Part shown: piece by piece, positions 23,893-37,095 of the stretch
How the letters are laid out: each line of letters opens with the position of its first letter
Position numbering within the stretch: position 1 is the first letter of the stretch
NCBI RefSeq assembly: GCF_029852145.1
Contig: NC_079975.1
Coordinates: 2,418,001-2,482,000, forward strand
Length of the DNA stretch: 64,000 nucleotides
Direction: 5' to 3'
DNA from: Microplitis mediator
Lineage: Eukaryota > Arthropoda > Insecta > Hymenoptera > Braconidae
Made by a program: the position numbers and the translations under genes
Notes under the pieces: model-generated
The model's database searches: none
The model's input: the letters and a program-made list of their open reading frames with translations, nothing else
Told to the model about the DNA's origin: nothing

Positions 23893-25695
23893 CACAGAAA
23901 AAAAGGAAATCTTGAACCAAGAAATAAAATGTCTTCGAAATTTTTTTCTTGAACCAAGCGAAATTTCTTACTTTATTGAAGTAAAAAACTTATTTGGATC
24001 AAGAAATTATTTCCTTCGCGGAAGACATAATTTTCTTAGTCTGAAACATAAATTCTTTAAACCAAGAAAAAACTTTCTTGGTCTCAAAAATTTTTTTTTT
24101 GGTTTGAGAAGATTTTTTTTTCAATTCAACAAATTTTTTTTTTGGCTGAAAATTGTTACGTTTTTAAGTTAAGAAAAAATTTCTTGAGCTGAAACGAAAA
24201 AGTTTTTGAACCATGAAAAATAATGTTTCAAACCAAGAAAAAACTTTCTTGGGCCAAGAAAGTTTGTTCTTGGTTTAAAGCATTATTTTTCTCGGGCCAA
24301 GAACGTTTGTTCTTAACTCGAGAAATTTTTTTCTTGTCTAAAGACTGTTACCTTATCGAGTCAAGAAACAATGTCTTGAGCTAAAAAAAAAAATTTTTGT
24401 GCTAAGAAAAAAAATTTTTTAAACCAAAAAGAAACTTTCTTGGGACAAGAAATTTTTTTTTTGTCGCAAACAAAAAAAAATTTTTCAGCCAAGAAATTGA
24501 TTTCTTTAGTTAAGCAAATAAATTTATCGAGCTAAAAAATTTTATTTTTTTTTGTTTCATGTTTTTATTGAACAATTTTTTTTTGTTTAAATATTACATT
24601 CAATGCTGTGAAGCAAATAAATACTATATCAGAAGCAAATATAAGGGACAGGCAAGTTTCGCAATAAGTTAAATATTTAAAACAAATTGAGAAAAATCAA
24701 TTATCGCTTAACAGAGGAATCGAACCCAGACCGATTCGGCGTCACGCGAGAGCTTTACCAACTAAGCCATCCCAGCCTTTGCTAGGCTGTGTTTACTTTG
24801 CCCAGATATACTGAGCCACACTGGCTTATGGTCGGTCACATTTTTAAATCCTAAATACAGAATTAATATTACAAATATTATCGCCAATAATTTAGAAAAA
24901 TGTTAGTTCTGACATTTGACCAAAATACTGAACGGATCGTATGAATCGTTTATAAATGAATTTCGACATGAAAATAAAAAAGTTTAAAAAAAAAAAAAAA
25001 ATTTAATTACAAAAAAAATTGAGAAATTATTCAATATTATGTAATTACATTAATTAATTAATTTATTGTAATAATATAATTTAGTTATTTAATTTTTAAT
25101 TTATTTAAAATAAAAAGGTGGACTCAAAATCCATTTGCTGCGCTAGTGTGAGAAAGAGAGAGAGTGGGGAGTATTCATTTCTTAGGACGCGAAGGAGGGA
25201 GCACCTATGAGTGAGAATCCAAGAGAAAACTTTCTTGGCTTGAGACTCTAGTAATCTTGGTCTGAGATTTTTCGTGTGATTGGTCAGAGAAAGTACACTA
25301 TACTCAAACTAAGCGTTTCAATTATTTACACCAACTCCCTTAATTTTTAGTTCGAGCTCGTACCGTTTATTGTTTCAAAACATTATAGTTCTTTAATTAA
25401 GTGTATAATTTTCTCGAACTAAATAATTTTATTTCTTGGTTTAAGTAAGTAACATACTCAGGTTAAGAAAAATATTTATTATGCTAAAAAATGCAAGTAT
25501 TTAAAACAAGTAATTCTATTATTGGACCAAGTATGAAATATGTATTGGCTTAAGAATTTTTTTTCTTCATTGAAGATTTAAAATTCAAGAAATTATTTCA
25601 CTTCGTTCAAGAAATTTCTGGTTTTCATTCCACTCGCTGAAAAATTTCTTGGTTGAAGAAAAATTTTCTTGAGTCAAGATTTTTTTTTTTCTGTG
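23893..25695. mobile_element. Expanded family A element, copy 4 (1.8 kb), carrying a tRNA-like insert
   Basis: The ends match the A family (CACAGAAAAAAAGG at left, TTTTTTTTTTCTGTG at right) and are flanked by TA. The interior is about eight times longer than in the other copies. From 23910 to about 24540, and again from about 25230 to 25680, it consists of degenerate units built round TTCTTGG...CCAAGAAA and AAAACTTTCTTGG words. The middle (about 24545-25230) is unrelated and includes the tRNA-like sequence on the minus strand, a poly-A run near 24990 and a GA-rich patch at 25150. The 105-codon frame at 23855-24172 (repeated FFL/RRFFF residues) is the repeat read through, not a gene. It may be a composite or a longer relative of the A family with a later insertion. 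Confidence 0.65.
24706..24777 (-). ncRNA. tRNA-like sequence with Pol III A and B boxes (pseudogene or SINE head)
   Basis: On the minus strand a perfect B box, GGTTCGATTCC, lies at 24726-24716. An A-box match, TGGCTTAGTTGG, lies at 24769-24758. If GGCTGGG at 24777-24771 is taken as the 5' acceptor strand, the first G of the B box is exactly position 52, as in a real tRNA. The T stem pairs only partly (CTGGG against CCTCT), the 3' acceptor strand does not complement the 5' one, and no proper anticodon stem forms. It is therefore not a working tRNA. It could be a tRNA pseudogene or the head of a tRNA-derived SINE; a clear SINE body or target duplication was not found. It lies in the unrelated middle of the expanded A element. 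Confidence 0.6.
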
Positions 25696-25806
25696 TAGGC
25701 CGGTCACTGTCCAAAATGTTCAATTTAAGTTCAAAACGTTGAAAACGTCGAATTTACGCTTAAAACGTTGAAAACGTTGAATTTACGTTGAATATTTCGA
25801 CTCGGG

Positions 25807-28800
25807 CGAATTTTCATGTTTTCAAAAAATTCAAAAGTATTTTTAACCTCGAATAATTCGGGTAAGTAAATTAACATATCCGTACACTGGATACAATATC
25901 AAAATTGGTGACCCTCATTCTCGGTAAACATTTTTGATCATATATACATACAGTATACTTTAGAATTCAAAATGCTTATGAATTCATAGTCGTCGAGAAG
26001 GTAACCCGCGGCAGCAACTACGTAATAAATGGTATGCTTGTTCTTCGGGAGTAGTGGTTTAGCAACATACACACACATATATATGTATATATATGACCTC
26101 AAGTACATTTATCAACTGTTATGATATGCGTCCTCAAACCCTTCCACCTTCGTCTAAATTTATGAGCCGTACTACCGCCTTTGTTGAGTCACGTCACTTG
26201 TGCATTGTTTGAATGATGAGCGTTCAATATTTCCAACAGTATTTTTTTCTTAAAGATGAGCCCTTTAAGTACACATTTTTTACAACCACACATAAACTCA
26301 TCGCTGACACAGTGGTAGGAAGTGCTCGTCATCAGGGAAGTGCAAGTTATCATCATAGATATCGGGCGATAATAAATGGAAGTATGATGATGAGAATCAC
26401 ATAGATGACAATGGAGATTGGCGGAAATGAACTGGGGGTCGGTTTAATTTCCTCTTGAGCAACTGACGAGCTTCTGAACTTGAGAGACTAATAAATTAAA
26501 TTACGGCAACTTTTTGAGGAAAATTCTAATACATTATCTTGGCTTGAAGTCTAGGTACGAATACGGGCAAGTTGGTGTCTCGCTCCTTCACTCTCTGGTC
26601 TTGGGAGCTGTTTTGGAGGAGTATGCTCTAGTATTGTAGAATGAGATCAGATGAGAGTGGAGGGAGAGAAGGGAAGAGGTGCAGGCAGGTACCGGGCAAT
26701 TATTTAGCTTCGCAACGAGAGCACCAGAGAACCCGTTATGTTATATATAGTTCTGAGTCCTTACTCACTTTGCTCGTCGACGTTTCATTCAGGCAAAGTC
26801 TAATTAAAGTGCAGCGGCAAGTTAAATTAAAACACGATAATGTTGCAAAGTCTCTTTTACTTGTATTTTATCAAATTTTCCCTCTTTCTCCCATAGGATT
26901 TTCTTCATCCTCTCGGTCCATGCCTCCGAAAACTCGGATATGTCTTTGAGCTTCACATACACAGACTCTTCGCGCCTCACCGAGTATAAATTGATTTTGT
27001 GCCGTTCGGAAATTCAAAAAGGCTTTGAATAAAAATATAAGAGGTAAATAAAAGTATATGGATTTTTGACAAATGTGCCAGTGGTTTTTAACCCACTTCC
27101 CACTTGCCAACTCGTTAAACTCGAAATAATAAATTTCTTGTAGTTTAAAGTTTCATAATAAAAATAAGAGGTTCAAGTATATATTAGTAATAAGTAGAGA
27201 CTGTATGAAACGGCATAAAATTTTTTTTCAGACGATCGAGAGCACTTACTTGGGTCATAACACAGACTCTCTCTCTTTTGCTCTCTGTTTCTCTCGCTGC
27301 TGCCTCATACTCAGTTTTCCTCCATTTCTCATTCCTACGTCGCTCTGAACCCTCTTCGGAGTCCTATACCTACAAAACCCGGTCATAAATACACGCCAGA
27401 AGCGAGTCTAGTTTCTCTTTAGCCAGGAGCTACCAAGGAGGAAGATTTTCGAGACATCGAGTGGAAAAAAAAACCAGGGACTTTAAAACAAATATATCTC
27501 GCGTAAATCCAGCAGTAAGTGGAGACTTTAGGGAGTAGTGGCTCGTAGTAGTCATTGTATAATATGATGAGGATAAGTTGTGTAACGTTGGGGGAATAAA
27601 ACTGCAAATCGTTCTGCTTAGCTCTACATATTTTTACTCGACTGCGTCACGTAATATTGTTGTCAACAAGTTGCCGAGTAAATCGTTAAATAAAATGAAA
27701 ATAAACCAGCCAGTTTAAATTTTATTATTATCATCATCTATCGCTCTATATATTTATTTTCAGTCGTTGCATTAACATACGATTAAGCTGACGAGTTCTA
27801 TATAGCGGCATCAGCGACCCGGAGATTATGGAGTCGTCAAGAGTACGATCAACTCGAGTCTCAGCTTAAAACTGCGCACTCGGTGTTTCTTTCAATTTCA
27901 CATCTTTCATCTCGCTCAACCATAACTTTTACTTCTACTACACTCATCTCTACTCTCTACTCACTATACACTACTATTTCACTACTATATTCACCGGCTC
28001 GTCGCATTATCGCTTTTCTCGGGGACTACTTTAGTCCCGCTCCAGCTCCTTCCATACCCACTGCTACCAACTTTGTCTGCAACAGCTCCGTTCCTAGTAT
28101 CTGCTCCTCGTCCCCATAAACTTAACCCTCTTCTCCACCCTCTATTTAATTCACTGGAAATTATTCATTTACCTAATTACCACCCATCGACCTGCTCTCC
28201 CTTACATTTTCTTAAACTTTATTTTTAAATTACTCAACTCCTTTATCATCATCATTCCTTTTATTTTTGACTTTTTCCATTCCCGAGTCGCGAAAACAAA
28301 ATCTTTTCAATAAGCAATCAAGACTCGAGCAGTCGAAATTTTTACAATTTATTTTTTACCACCGACATTGATTCGAAAAATAAATTATGCACTAAAACTG
28401 ATCATCGCCAACAATAATACGGGACACAGAACTTTTCCTGAGTAAAAAAAAAAAAAATAATATGAAGCCCGAGAGATTGCGAAAGTAGGAGTAAAAAAAG
28501 CTAATGGCTCTAGGAAAAAATGTATATAGCAGAGGGTTTTAACAACAAGGGACAGGGTTTCCTGATAAGGTAGCGAGGGCATACACCCCGTGGGTTTCAT
28601 GAATACCTGAGTATTTGCACAGTGGTCCGCCCTGATACGGACTCACGTCGGTCAACTAACGCCATTGCTGTGCTCTAGCTGCTGCTAATGTTGGTGCTGG
28701 TGCTGGTGCTAGTGCTGGTGTAGCACGAGCTCAGTTTGTACAGGAGGGCAAGCGGAAACACGATGATGTGGCGCACACTCAACAAGACACTAAAGTCCCC

Positions 28801-31800
28801 GGGGGCTTAATACAGTATGCACGTCGGTCGCTCTACTCGCCGTCCAATGTGTAGGCTCGAATCAGCTACCGGCTAATATTCCGCGAGAGACTCAACTCTA
28901 TACGTGTCTAGATTGCAAAATCACGATGCCAATCGACGACTCGGTTCCTGCTCTGCTCCCTTCTATCTGCAGTATACACCCACACATATATACAAATACC
29001 TATACATATATATGTATATATATATAACTACTGCCGAGTAGAAATTGAGTGAATTGCTTATACAAGTAATTTCTTGCTTTACTGTTGAATATAAATATTT
29101 TTTGAATATTTCTTTTTATTGTCTGAAATATATATGCATACATACATGTACATATATATTTTTTTTAGATTGTGTCATTAATATTAATCAACAATGAAAA
29201 GTACGAGGACGGATGTGCCTATATATGTTGTAATGAATGCAAGAAAGTGACAAACGGCCCTTAATTCCAACTCGATAGTGGGTATCGTTGGTGAGTGAAT
29301 GAAACAATGGGCGCGAAAGCCAACGGTCAGCTAATGAATATTCATCGAATGGTTGATGGTGTGTGAGCGGTGGTGACCGGTGAGAAACCGCCGGTGGACC
29401 ACCATGAGTTTATTCACTCATTCTTCTCTATACTATATTTAGTATCCACATAACAGTATAGAGCAAAACATATAACAGCCTATATATCATATTAACGAAC
29501 CGACCATATATAACTCGGGTATATTTTTCGTCTTCGCCTCCAGTTCGTACCAAATAAATAATTATTGTTTGCTGTATTCTAGACACGCAACGCCGATGGG
29601 AGAAGTATGTAGGTCTGATATGAGGAATGGGAAAGTAGAGGTTCAAAATTATAAATATATATAGACACATATATATGTGGATAAATAAAATTAGGAGGGT
29701 GGAAGTGTCTGGAATAGGTTTCTACTTGTTGTAAGTGAATGTGTGTTGATGAATAAGGCCTCGAGTTGCTGCTGTTTCGATAGATATATATATAAGAGGG
29801 CGTGAGGAACTCGTGGATGAGATAGTGGGAGTGCCCAAGATGGCGACATACGTGCATCAGGCTTAAAAATCGTGAGTAGGAATGGAAGATACAGAGGAAA
29901 GGGTAAAAGATAAATGACTTGTCCAAGCGACTTGGTACCAACACTTGTACACGTTCTGTAGATCGTTAACTGGCAGAGGTGAGTGAGTTGTTTATCAGAG
30001 GGAATATTTATAAGACAATGAAACAATGGGACAGTTGTTCAATAGATTGAAAATTCTTTATAAGAAAATTCAAGAGATTATTTGGATTCGCTAAACCGTG
30101 AAAAGCTCGGGAGTGAGTTCAGAGAAAGGAGACGCCACGGGAGCTCATCCGTCATCCAACGGTTAAGAGATGAGCTGAAAGTATATATGTGTATAATAGA
30201 TATTAGCATGATCGGATCGGTGATGATGAAGCGTCGATGGTTTATGAGCTGCTCATGGATCTGTGAATCGTGAACGACGGCGTTTATCAACTATCGGAAG
30301 AGACATTAGCGCAAATCTGGGAGGCCAATAACTCGGGGACTAGAGTGTAGTCTCGTTACAAGGGCTAATGTAACCCGAAAGCGAGAGGGAGTGAGCAGGA
30401 GAGCAGAACAACACCAAGGATCGAGCGACTGGCGTCAAATTATTCCGCGATTAATAATCCCCGCGTTACACGCGTGATCGGCTTTTATCCATACCGGAGA
30501 GAGAATCCTTCCTGGTGATTGCCATGCACACGCCACGTTGGACATCACCGCCGATCGGGAGAATTTGCTAAAGAGCCCCGGAGAGAGAAAGAGAGGAAGC
30601 ACGTGCCGGATTATTCGCCGACGTGTATCACTTTATTCACCTCACTCGTCCCATTCATTCCCTATATATCAATTTTTATACTCGTCTACTTGTACTCTGA
30701 TTAATAGACTTGATAGATCTCCCCGCTGCTGGAGATTATTTCTTATAAAGCTTCGGTGTCGGTCGTAGTGTAGTAGTATAGGAATATTACTCCCGTTGTC
30801 GAGGAACTTTAAAGTTTATTTCATCATCAGAAAGCTATTGGAGATTCGTCTGAGGAATCTTAAATGAGAAGCGACTTATTTGAGTACCGAGGCATTGTAC
30901 ACTCGCGTGCATGACTTGTTGAATGATGTGTGAAGAATAAAAGAGAAAAGGCTGTGTTAGATTTCCATAATGCAATGCAGACGCGATGATCCGGGAGCAA
31001 TATAAGCCGGAAGAAATCTGTGAGTGTGTGAGGGTGTGGATATGTGCGCGACCCTCTTTCTTCTTATTCTTATTTGCCGTCTTCGTCTACGTCTTCATCT
31101 TCTTTGGCTTCCTTTGGCCTCGGGACACGGCGATATTGCTTGTTTTATTGGTGCGTGACACCCATTTATGCCATACACTACTTTGCTGAGATTCGAAGAG
31201 AAATTTTTACCATTTTCTCATGCAGACACGTAACGCTTTCAATAAAACTTATTCAATATATTTTTATTTTAATAATAAGAGTATATACATATTTACTAAT
31301 AAATGAGAATTCGTAATATTTTTGATTTTCTCGCAATCGATCTGTAAAAAGTATACTGGCGGCTTGAATAAAGCGAAAATATTATTTTTCAGCGAATATA
31401 ATATCGCATCGATGAAAAAGTTTTGGCAATCGGCCGATCCGCGAGAAGAGTCGGAAGCTGCGATGGAAGAGTCCCAGTAAATTTATCAGCGGTCATCCGA
31501 GTACTATAGGGCGGGACCGGTAGCCGGGACAAATTCCATTGCGAACGTCGCCCTTTTGGCGTCGACGAGCGCCCGGGCTACCATCCGAATACTCCATATA
31601 TATGTATGTATATATATATAACCGCATACTTTTTTCTCAGTCGCTCTCCTCTGGAATCTCTGGCTTACTCTTTCCCATATCTACATCTATATCTGCGTAC
31701 ACAGAGCCAGTCTCTTACAGAGCCAGAGAGAGAGAGTGCAAGTGCGACCCCTCAGAGAGAGCATTCGCCCGGACAGCGTAAGTCATTGCGGCTGACCGGA

Positions 31801-34800
31801 AGTCACGGGATCACCGGAACCCAGGATATTTATGCGAGCTCTCGCACACCCAGAATATCCCCCAAGCATCGGCCAGCTACGGATCCCGCTCTGCATCTCC
31901 AGCACACATTCTCTTTATCCACAAATATCTATATATACACTCGCACACACTCGTCCAGCCTCCCATGGACGTACTCGTAGAGATACTCCTGTTGAGATAC
32001 TGATAGTCTCCGCAGCAATGGAAATGGACGACTCCCGCCTCCCGACCGGAGCATTACCCGTAATAAGGAAATTGCGAATTTATTACCCGGCCGATATTGT
32101 CCACCAGCTACACATATAATATCCTACTATATATTAGAGAGAAATTGCCCAGTGGTTCTACCAGCAACCAGGAACCAGCGACCACCACTACCACTACCTC
32201 TTCTTCTTGATGCTACTGTTGTTCCTCGACGGTGACCAAGAGTTATTTGACTTTTTATAGCATTACGATCTGGTCTTTTACCCCGGTACGTATATAATAA
32301 CCGTCGGATGAAGCCAAAAAAGATGGCCAAAGTAAGAGGTCAGCTGTGAGAGGAAAATAAACGTAAGATTTTATTCAACAGCCGTGTTTTCTCTGTGGTA
32401 TTTATTTTCTTCCCTACACTATGTGTGTATTATAAGCTGAATGCTACGACGGTGATCCGGTGATGGTGATGAGCTCAATGGGTTTTATTCGTATTTTTTT
32501 ACGTTCACGCCGTCCTCGGAATCATAAACAGTAATCTCTCTGGAGTAACAACTCTGGATGATCTGAGGGATTAACTTTTATTGGCCAAGGTTACGTTCCC
32601 AAATGCTCGACGTGCTGTCTGCCATGGGGAATAAAAAATAAGAAATCCGGTGACTGTGGGCTCACATTAAAAGTTATATTTTAATGGATTATTGTTTCAA
32701 GAGACGGCTGACGTGATCCAAAGATCTCGTGAATTGGCACGCAGTCGGTCTTGCCATAACTGCCCGGAAGTTGACTATAAATTACTTCAACGAGTCTCAT
32801 TATGTCAGGAATTTAGTCTTCATATATTTATATATATGTTAGTATATTGTAGTTTCTTCTCTTTCTCTTTTTCTTCCTTTATTTTTTTCGATAGCATTAC
32901 GTACCCTCTCACAGGTTCAAGTGTGCGTCGTGTAAAAGTACACAGACAAGACAAGTTGTGGGTAGAAATCGTGAGACTATTAGCACACATCAACGACAGT
33001 CGGAAAGCTGTTCTTGATGCGGTGGCTTTTGTCGTGAGACTTTCGGAGGCGGAGTTTTGACCGAGCCGTGATTCATTTTTGATTGCGTGTCTGATACATT
33101 CGATCGCGTAATTGTTTCTCTTATTTTTCTTGGGGCAGCCCAACAATCGCTGCAGATTAATAATTTATTATTTATATTCAAAATGCCTTTGTCATTTTTT
33201 ATAATTTAATTTAACAAATTATTAATCTTTTAAATAATTTTTCTATCCCCAAGAATTACGGCTTCTATATCAATGCACAGTTTACAAATTTGTCCCCATT
33301 ATATCGTAATAAATTTAAAAGATGATTAGACACGTTGCTCTGACAAGTAAAAAAGCTAAAATGCACCGTAACAGATAAAGCCTCGGCACTTAAATATATA
33401 TATGTATTACAGTGTATAGCTGGCACATTAGATTCATCTGTACCTCATTCTTAACTTTTTATTTAATCTTTTTTCTTCTTCACATCCTCAGAGCTCAAAA
33501 AAAAAAAATAAATGACGAGAATAAAGACTGGATGAGTCGGAGTAGATGAAGCAAAGCGCACGAGACTCTCCAGCACCTGAAGTTATTGATGATGTGCGCG
33601 AGAGAGTGAGGATGATGATCTACTCTGTATCACGGCCCTCTTGCTTTCTTCACACCATCCATCAACCCGAGGATTTCGTCTGTCTTTTCTTCTTGTCCTC
33701 ACTACCACCAACATCTAGACACACTCACTCACACTCTTATCGAACCTCACAGCTACACATTTAGTTACGACACCAACATCGCCACGAGTATCACTTTCTG
33801 TGTAATATCGTTGGACTTGATCGTGTGAAAAGCATAAAAGTACAAAAAGAACGAGTGCAGTAGTTCGGAGTAGGCAAAAGTGCTTTCTAACTCGTCGTTG
33901 AAAAGTTCTCAACCTGAATTCAGAGAGGTCACATGTGTGCATATATATCAGTACATATATGTATATATATATTTAAAAGCAGACTAATATAGCAGCACTT
34001 TGAGCAGACATGGCAATCTGTTGAAAAGGGCGACAAGCTCCCCGACTTTTATTTACGCCCTATAAACTCGAAATCTAATCTACTCCGCTGGCGATTCAAA
34101 CAAACATGGATTCAATGCACTAGCTCACACACGTCTCAGCAAAACATTGTTCAAGCCTCGGGGCTGTTGTTTCAACTAATTTACTGGCAGCAACTTTTGC
34201 GCGAAACAGCAACTATTTTAAATGGAGCGAGAGGAGAGATTTCAGAGCTGAGACGACTAGATTGAGGTCCATGTGTGAGTTCCATGTGTGTGTATGTGTG
34301 TGTGCTGGTTGCTGCTGACGTGTACATGCATAGGGATGTAATCATGACCCTCGGCGACCTCACGACTATCGAATGTGCGCACACTAACGGTTATTCTGCA
34401 AGCTAACGTGTGTGTAAGAGCCGTCCCTGTATATGGGTGCTGCATATTCAAGATACACATGGCGAGCTGTACAGAATCCCTCTGGGCTATTTGCTTCCAT
34501 TGCACCGAAACATTATGTCGGGTTGATTAGCGATGGTAAACGTTTGTCGCGTGTGCTTATACGGCATCTCTGGGAGCTACTGCTTCAGCACCCACTGCTG
34601 GCGCCCATGTTTATTTTAAAAATAAAAATATACTTTAACAGTTCATCAATAGCTAATACGATGTTAAAAATTCAGCATACAATCGTAGTGAGTCAACACA
34701 GCGATTCAATTTTTTGATACCGAGCGTTGATTTTGTTGCTGATAAATATTTGCTCTGAGGATTTTTTATTGATTTTTTTATCAAGGAACCGAATGGGCAG

Positions 34801-37061
34801 ATGGATCTCAAGTATTTAAAGATAATTATTACTGCTGGTCTCAATGGCTCGCAAAACTATCGTCACATGTGTTCAAACTACTTGAGAGCTTTTCAAAGGG
34901 GCGAGCGCACATTACAAGAGTCGGCACACACTCAGCGACTTGTTTCGTCAAGATGGAGGGCCCGATACTGCACAGCTACCTTCAAACGGTTCCATTAATT
35001 TTAATCGCGACTCTCTACTTGGTCTCGCTCTGCTCCAGCAGTCAGGGCTGATTGATTTTTTTTGTTAAATAAATAATTGCAATAAATGTTGGTGCCAATC
35101 GTGCGAAAGTCGAGGAACTTTGGCTCCTTTGAAAGTAAACCGAGGAGAAATGGTATAACTTGTTGCGCGGGGGTAAGCCGCAAGAGCGCGGTTAAAATAT
35201 CGGGAATTTAAGCAGAAGCTTCTCTCTCGGTCATCCGCAAATTTACATATCCACTCTTACTTTTCCACTTGCCCCCGGGCGATTTCACTCTTGCTTTCAT
35301 CACTCAGCCTAATCCATTAAAATAAATGCACGGTGGTACTCTTCAAAAGCGTAAAAAAGTTTTATTTATAAAAAGGAGGAAAAAAGAATAAGGATGAGGA
35401 GATTGGCAATCGTGCAGAGTTAATTTACCCTTACTTGGAGCATTACTCCCGCTTGTTGAACGGTCTCGGGGGATACGTGAGTATGTACGCTAGTACGTGA
35501 GGAATCAGAAGTGAGGAATGAGGAGCAAAGAGTGAAGAGAAAAAGAGCGGTCCTCAGAATCAAGTGAACCGAGTTTAAAGATCCAGGCGCATTGTGCATG
35601 CGCGTCAACTCGATTGATTGTTTCGCACCATTCTTATATATTTCTGTATTACTTATTCACATGTTTACAAATAAACCTCAAGTATTATGTGTAGATGTGA
35701 ATGTCTCTATTATATTTAATGGCAGTATCGGGATGTCTGTATGTGTATCAATGTTTATATTACCTAGACTGGCAGGCTCTTAAATTTCTCCTGGGACTTG
35801 TTCGTTCGTTCGTTAACTCATATACGCGATATGGTTAATTTTTTCAAGCTTGAGTAATGAGCGGGTTGAAAGCGACTTCTGTAGAGGATAAATACGCGGA
35901 GGTAAAAATAGCTGGCATTCATGATTATTCGCATTCCCCATAGGAGCCACTCGTCCCGACATGACATCATCCATACAAGCTGTTGTGATGCTGCTCGTCC
36001 TCTACTCGATACATTAATCCGCATTGGGAGTAACACTAAAACCGCAGCTCGTTATCCCAGTACGTGTACCCTCTTTTTTATATTTATTCATTTACTTATT
36101 ATTATTGATCATCCATTTGTCTTTGTTTCATATTTTTAGTTTTTTTTATCCCGCTGGAGAATTCAGTAATTTAGTCGCTAAACTAATTGACAAGTAAACG
36201 CTTGGGAATCCAAGTGGTTGATGAATCAATTGGATTAATTTTCATTCAACGTACTCTTTTCAATTTTTTTCTTTTTTTTTTTTATTCTATTTTATTTATT
36301 ACTTTTCGAAGCGAGTTTTAAAGCTGGGAAATTGAAACTACAACAAGGTTTGTATATATATATATACATAGATATAGATATAGTAGAGGTATGAATTGGA
36401 ATTCCTGAGGGTTGGATATCGAGAAGTGATTTTCTCACAAACCTCTCCTGGGGGTCATAGTGCACGTGAGACATATTCTACCTGCCGCGTTGCACGGTCC
36501 TCAAGTAGTCGCGCTCTAGTTGGCAAAAAGGTTCCCACGATCTGGGTCTGGGTCTGGCACAGGGCTCACCGCTGCAGATCGCCGGCATTTTACCCGGTCT
36601 TACAGGGGGCTCGCCCCATAAACAAAAAACCCAGAGGCTGAGTACCCACCAGCTACGAGTGTTACACACATATCTGCTGATAATCTTAATAAATAAAAAT
36701 AATAATCGGAGCCATTGAAATAAGAATCGCTGATAATTGTCAAAACCTCATGTCAAGCGTTAAATTAAATTTATCCTTCCGATAGATTTAATCGCGATGG
36801 GATCCTCCGTATCTGACTTTAAAACTCAATCCATAATATTATTAGCCATTGTGGAGAGTGAGCATAACAAATGAAAATATTATTTTAATGCTGGAATAAT
36901 AAGCCCGAGGAATAAGATGTGTGTCGTTTGTCAGCTGTACATTACACTGGTCGCGTCCTATCAGTGAGAAGATCCTTGAGATATCGATAGCCAAGGAGCT
37001 GGTAGCCCATCTCCCACAGCGCTGGGAAAGAAATCGCGCAAGATTTGTATAGATATATCTT

Positions 37062-37063
<2 letters not shown>
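25807..37063. other. No gene recognised; long non-coding stretch
   Basis: AT-rich DNA alternating with GC-richer patches (30470-30780, 31430-32110, 34430-35000, 36380-36670). Pyrimidine-rich DNA runs from about 27880 to 28140. A GTGCTG repeat lies at 28690-28721, and short TA runs occur near 26070-26095, 29000-29025, 31600-31620 and 33950-33970. Open frames do not exceed 124 codons, overlap on opposite strands (for example 31606-31980, 32692-33060 against 32820-33146) and have no recognisable domain. The CpG-rich sequence at 31500-31590 could be regulatory, but nothing in it fixes a function. Confidence 0.5.
28690..28721. repeat. Degenerate (GGTGCT)n repeat
   Basis: Five hexamers of the GGTGCT type with one GTGCTA variant. 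Confidence 0.8.

Positions 37064-37093
<30 letters not shown>
37064..37093. repeat. (TA)15 microsatellite
   Basis: Thirty bases of perfect alternating TA. Confidence 0.93.

Positions 37094-37095
<2 letters not shown>

Larger units (their letters stand above)
23372..25806. mobile_element. Family B element, copy 2: near-perfect palindrome split by nested insertions
   Basis: The left arm (23372-23451, 80 bp) starts CCCGAGTCGAAATATT and ends CAGTGACCGGCC. The right arm (25698-25806, 109 bp) is its exact reverse complement except for one extra 29-bp tandem unit (CGAATTTACG... type). The arms would meet as GGCC-TA-GGCC. At that TA lie three abutting units, A copy 3, unit C and the expanded A copy 4, with TA at every junction (23452, 23655, 23891, 25696). 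The first 13 bases equal the termini of the B element at 1839-2268. No matching 8-bp duplication is visible outside (AAAAATGA left, CGAATTTT right). An alternative reading is a single 2.4-kb foldback element, but the solo A copies elsewhere favour nesting. Confidence 0.72.

Noticed and set aside
23855..24172. 105-codon frame rich in Phe, Leu and Arg
   Set aside because: It runs through the degenerate TTCTTGG/CCAAGAA units of the expanded A element; the composition is that of the repeat.
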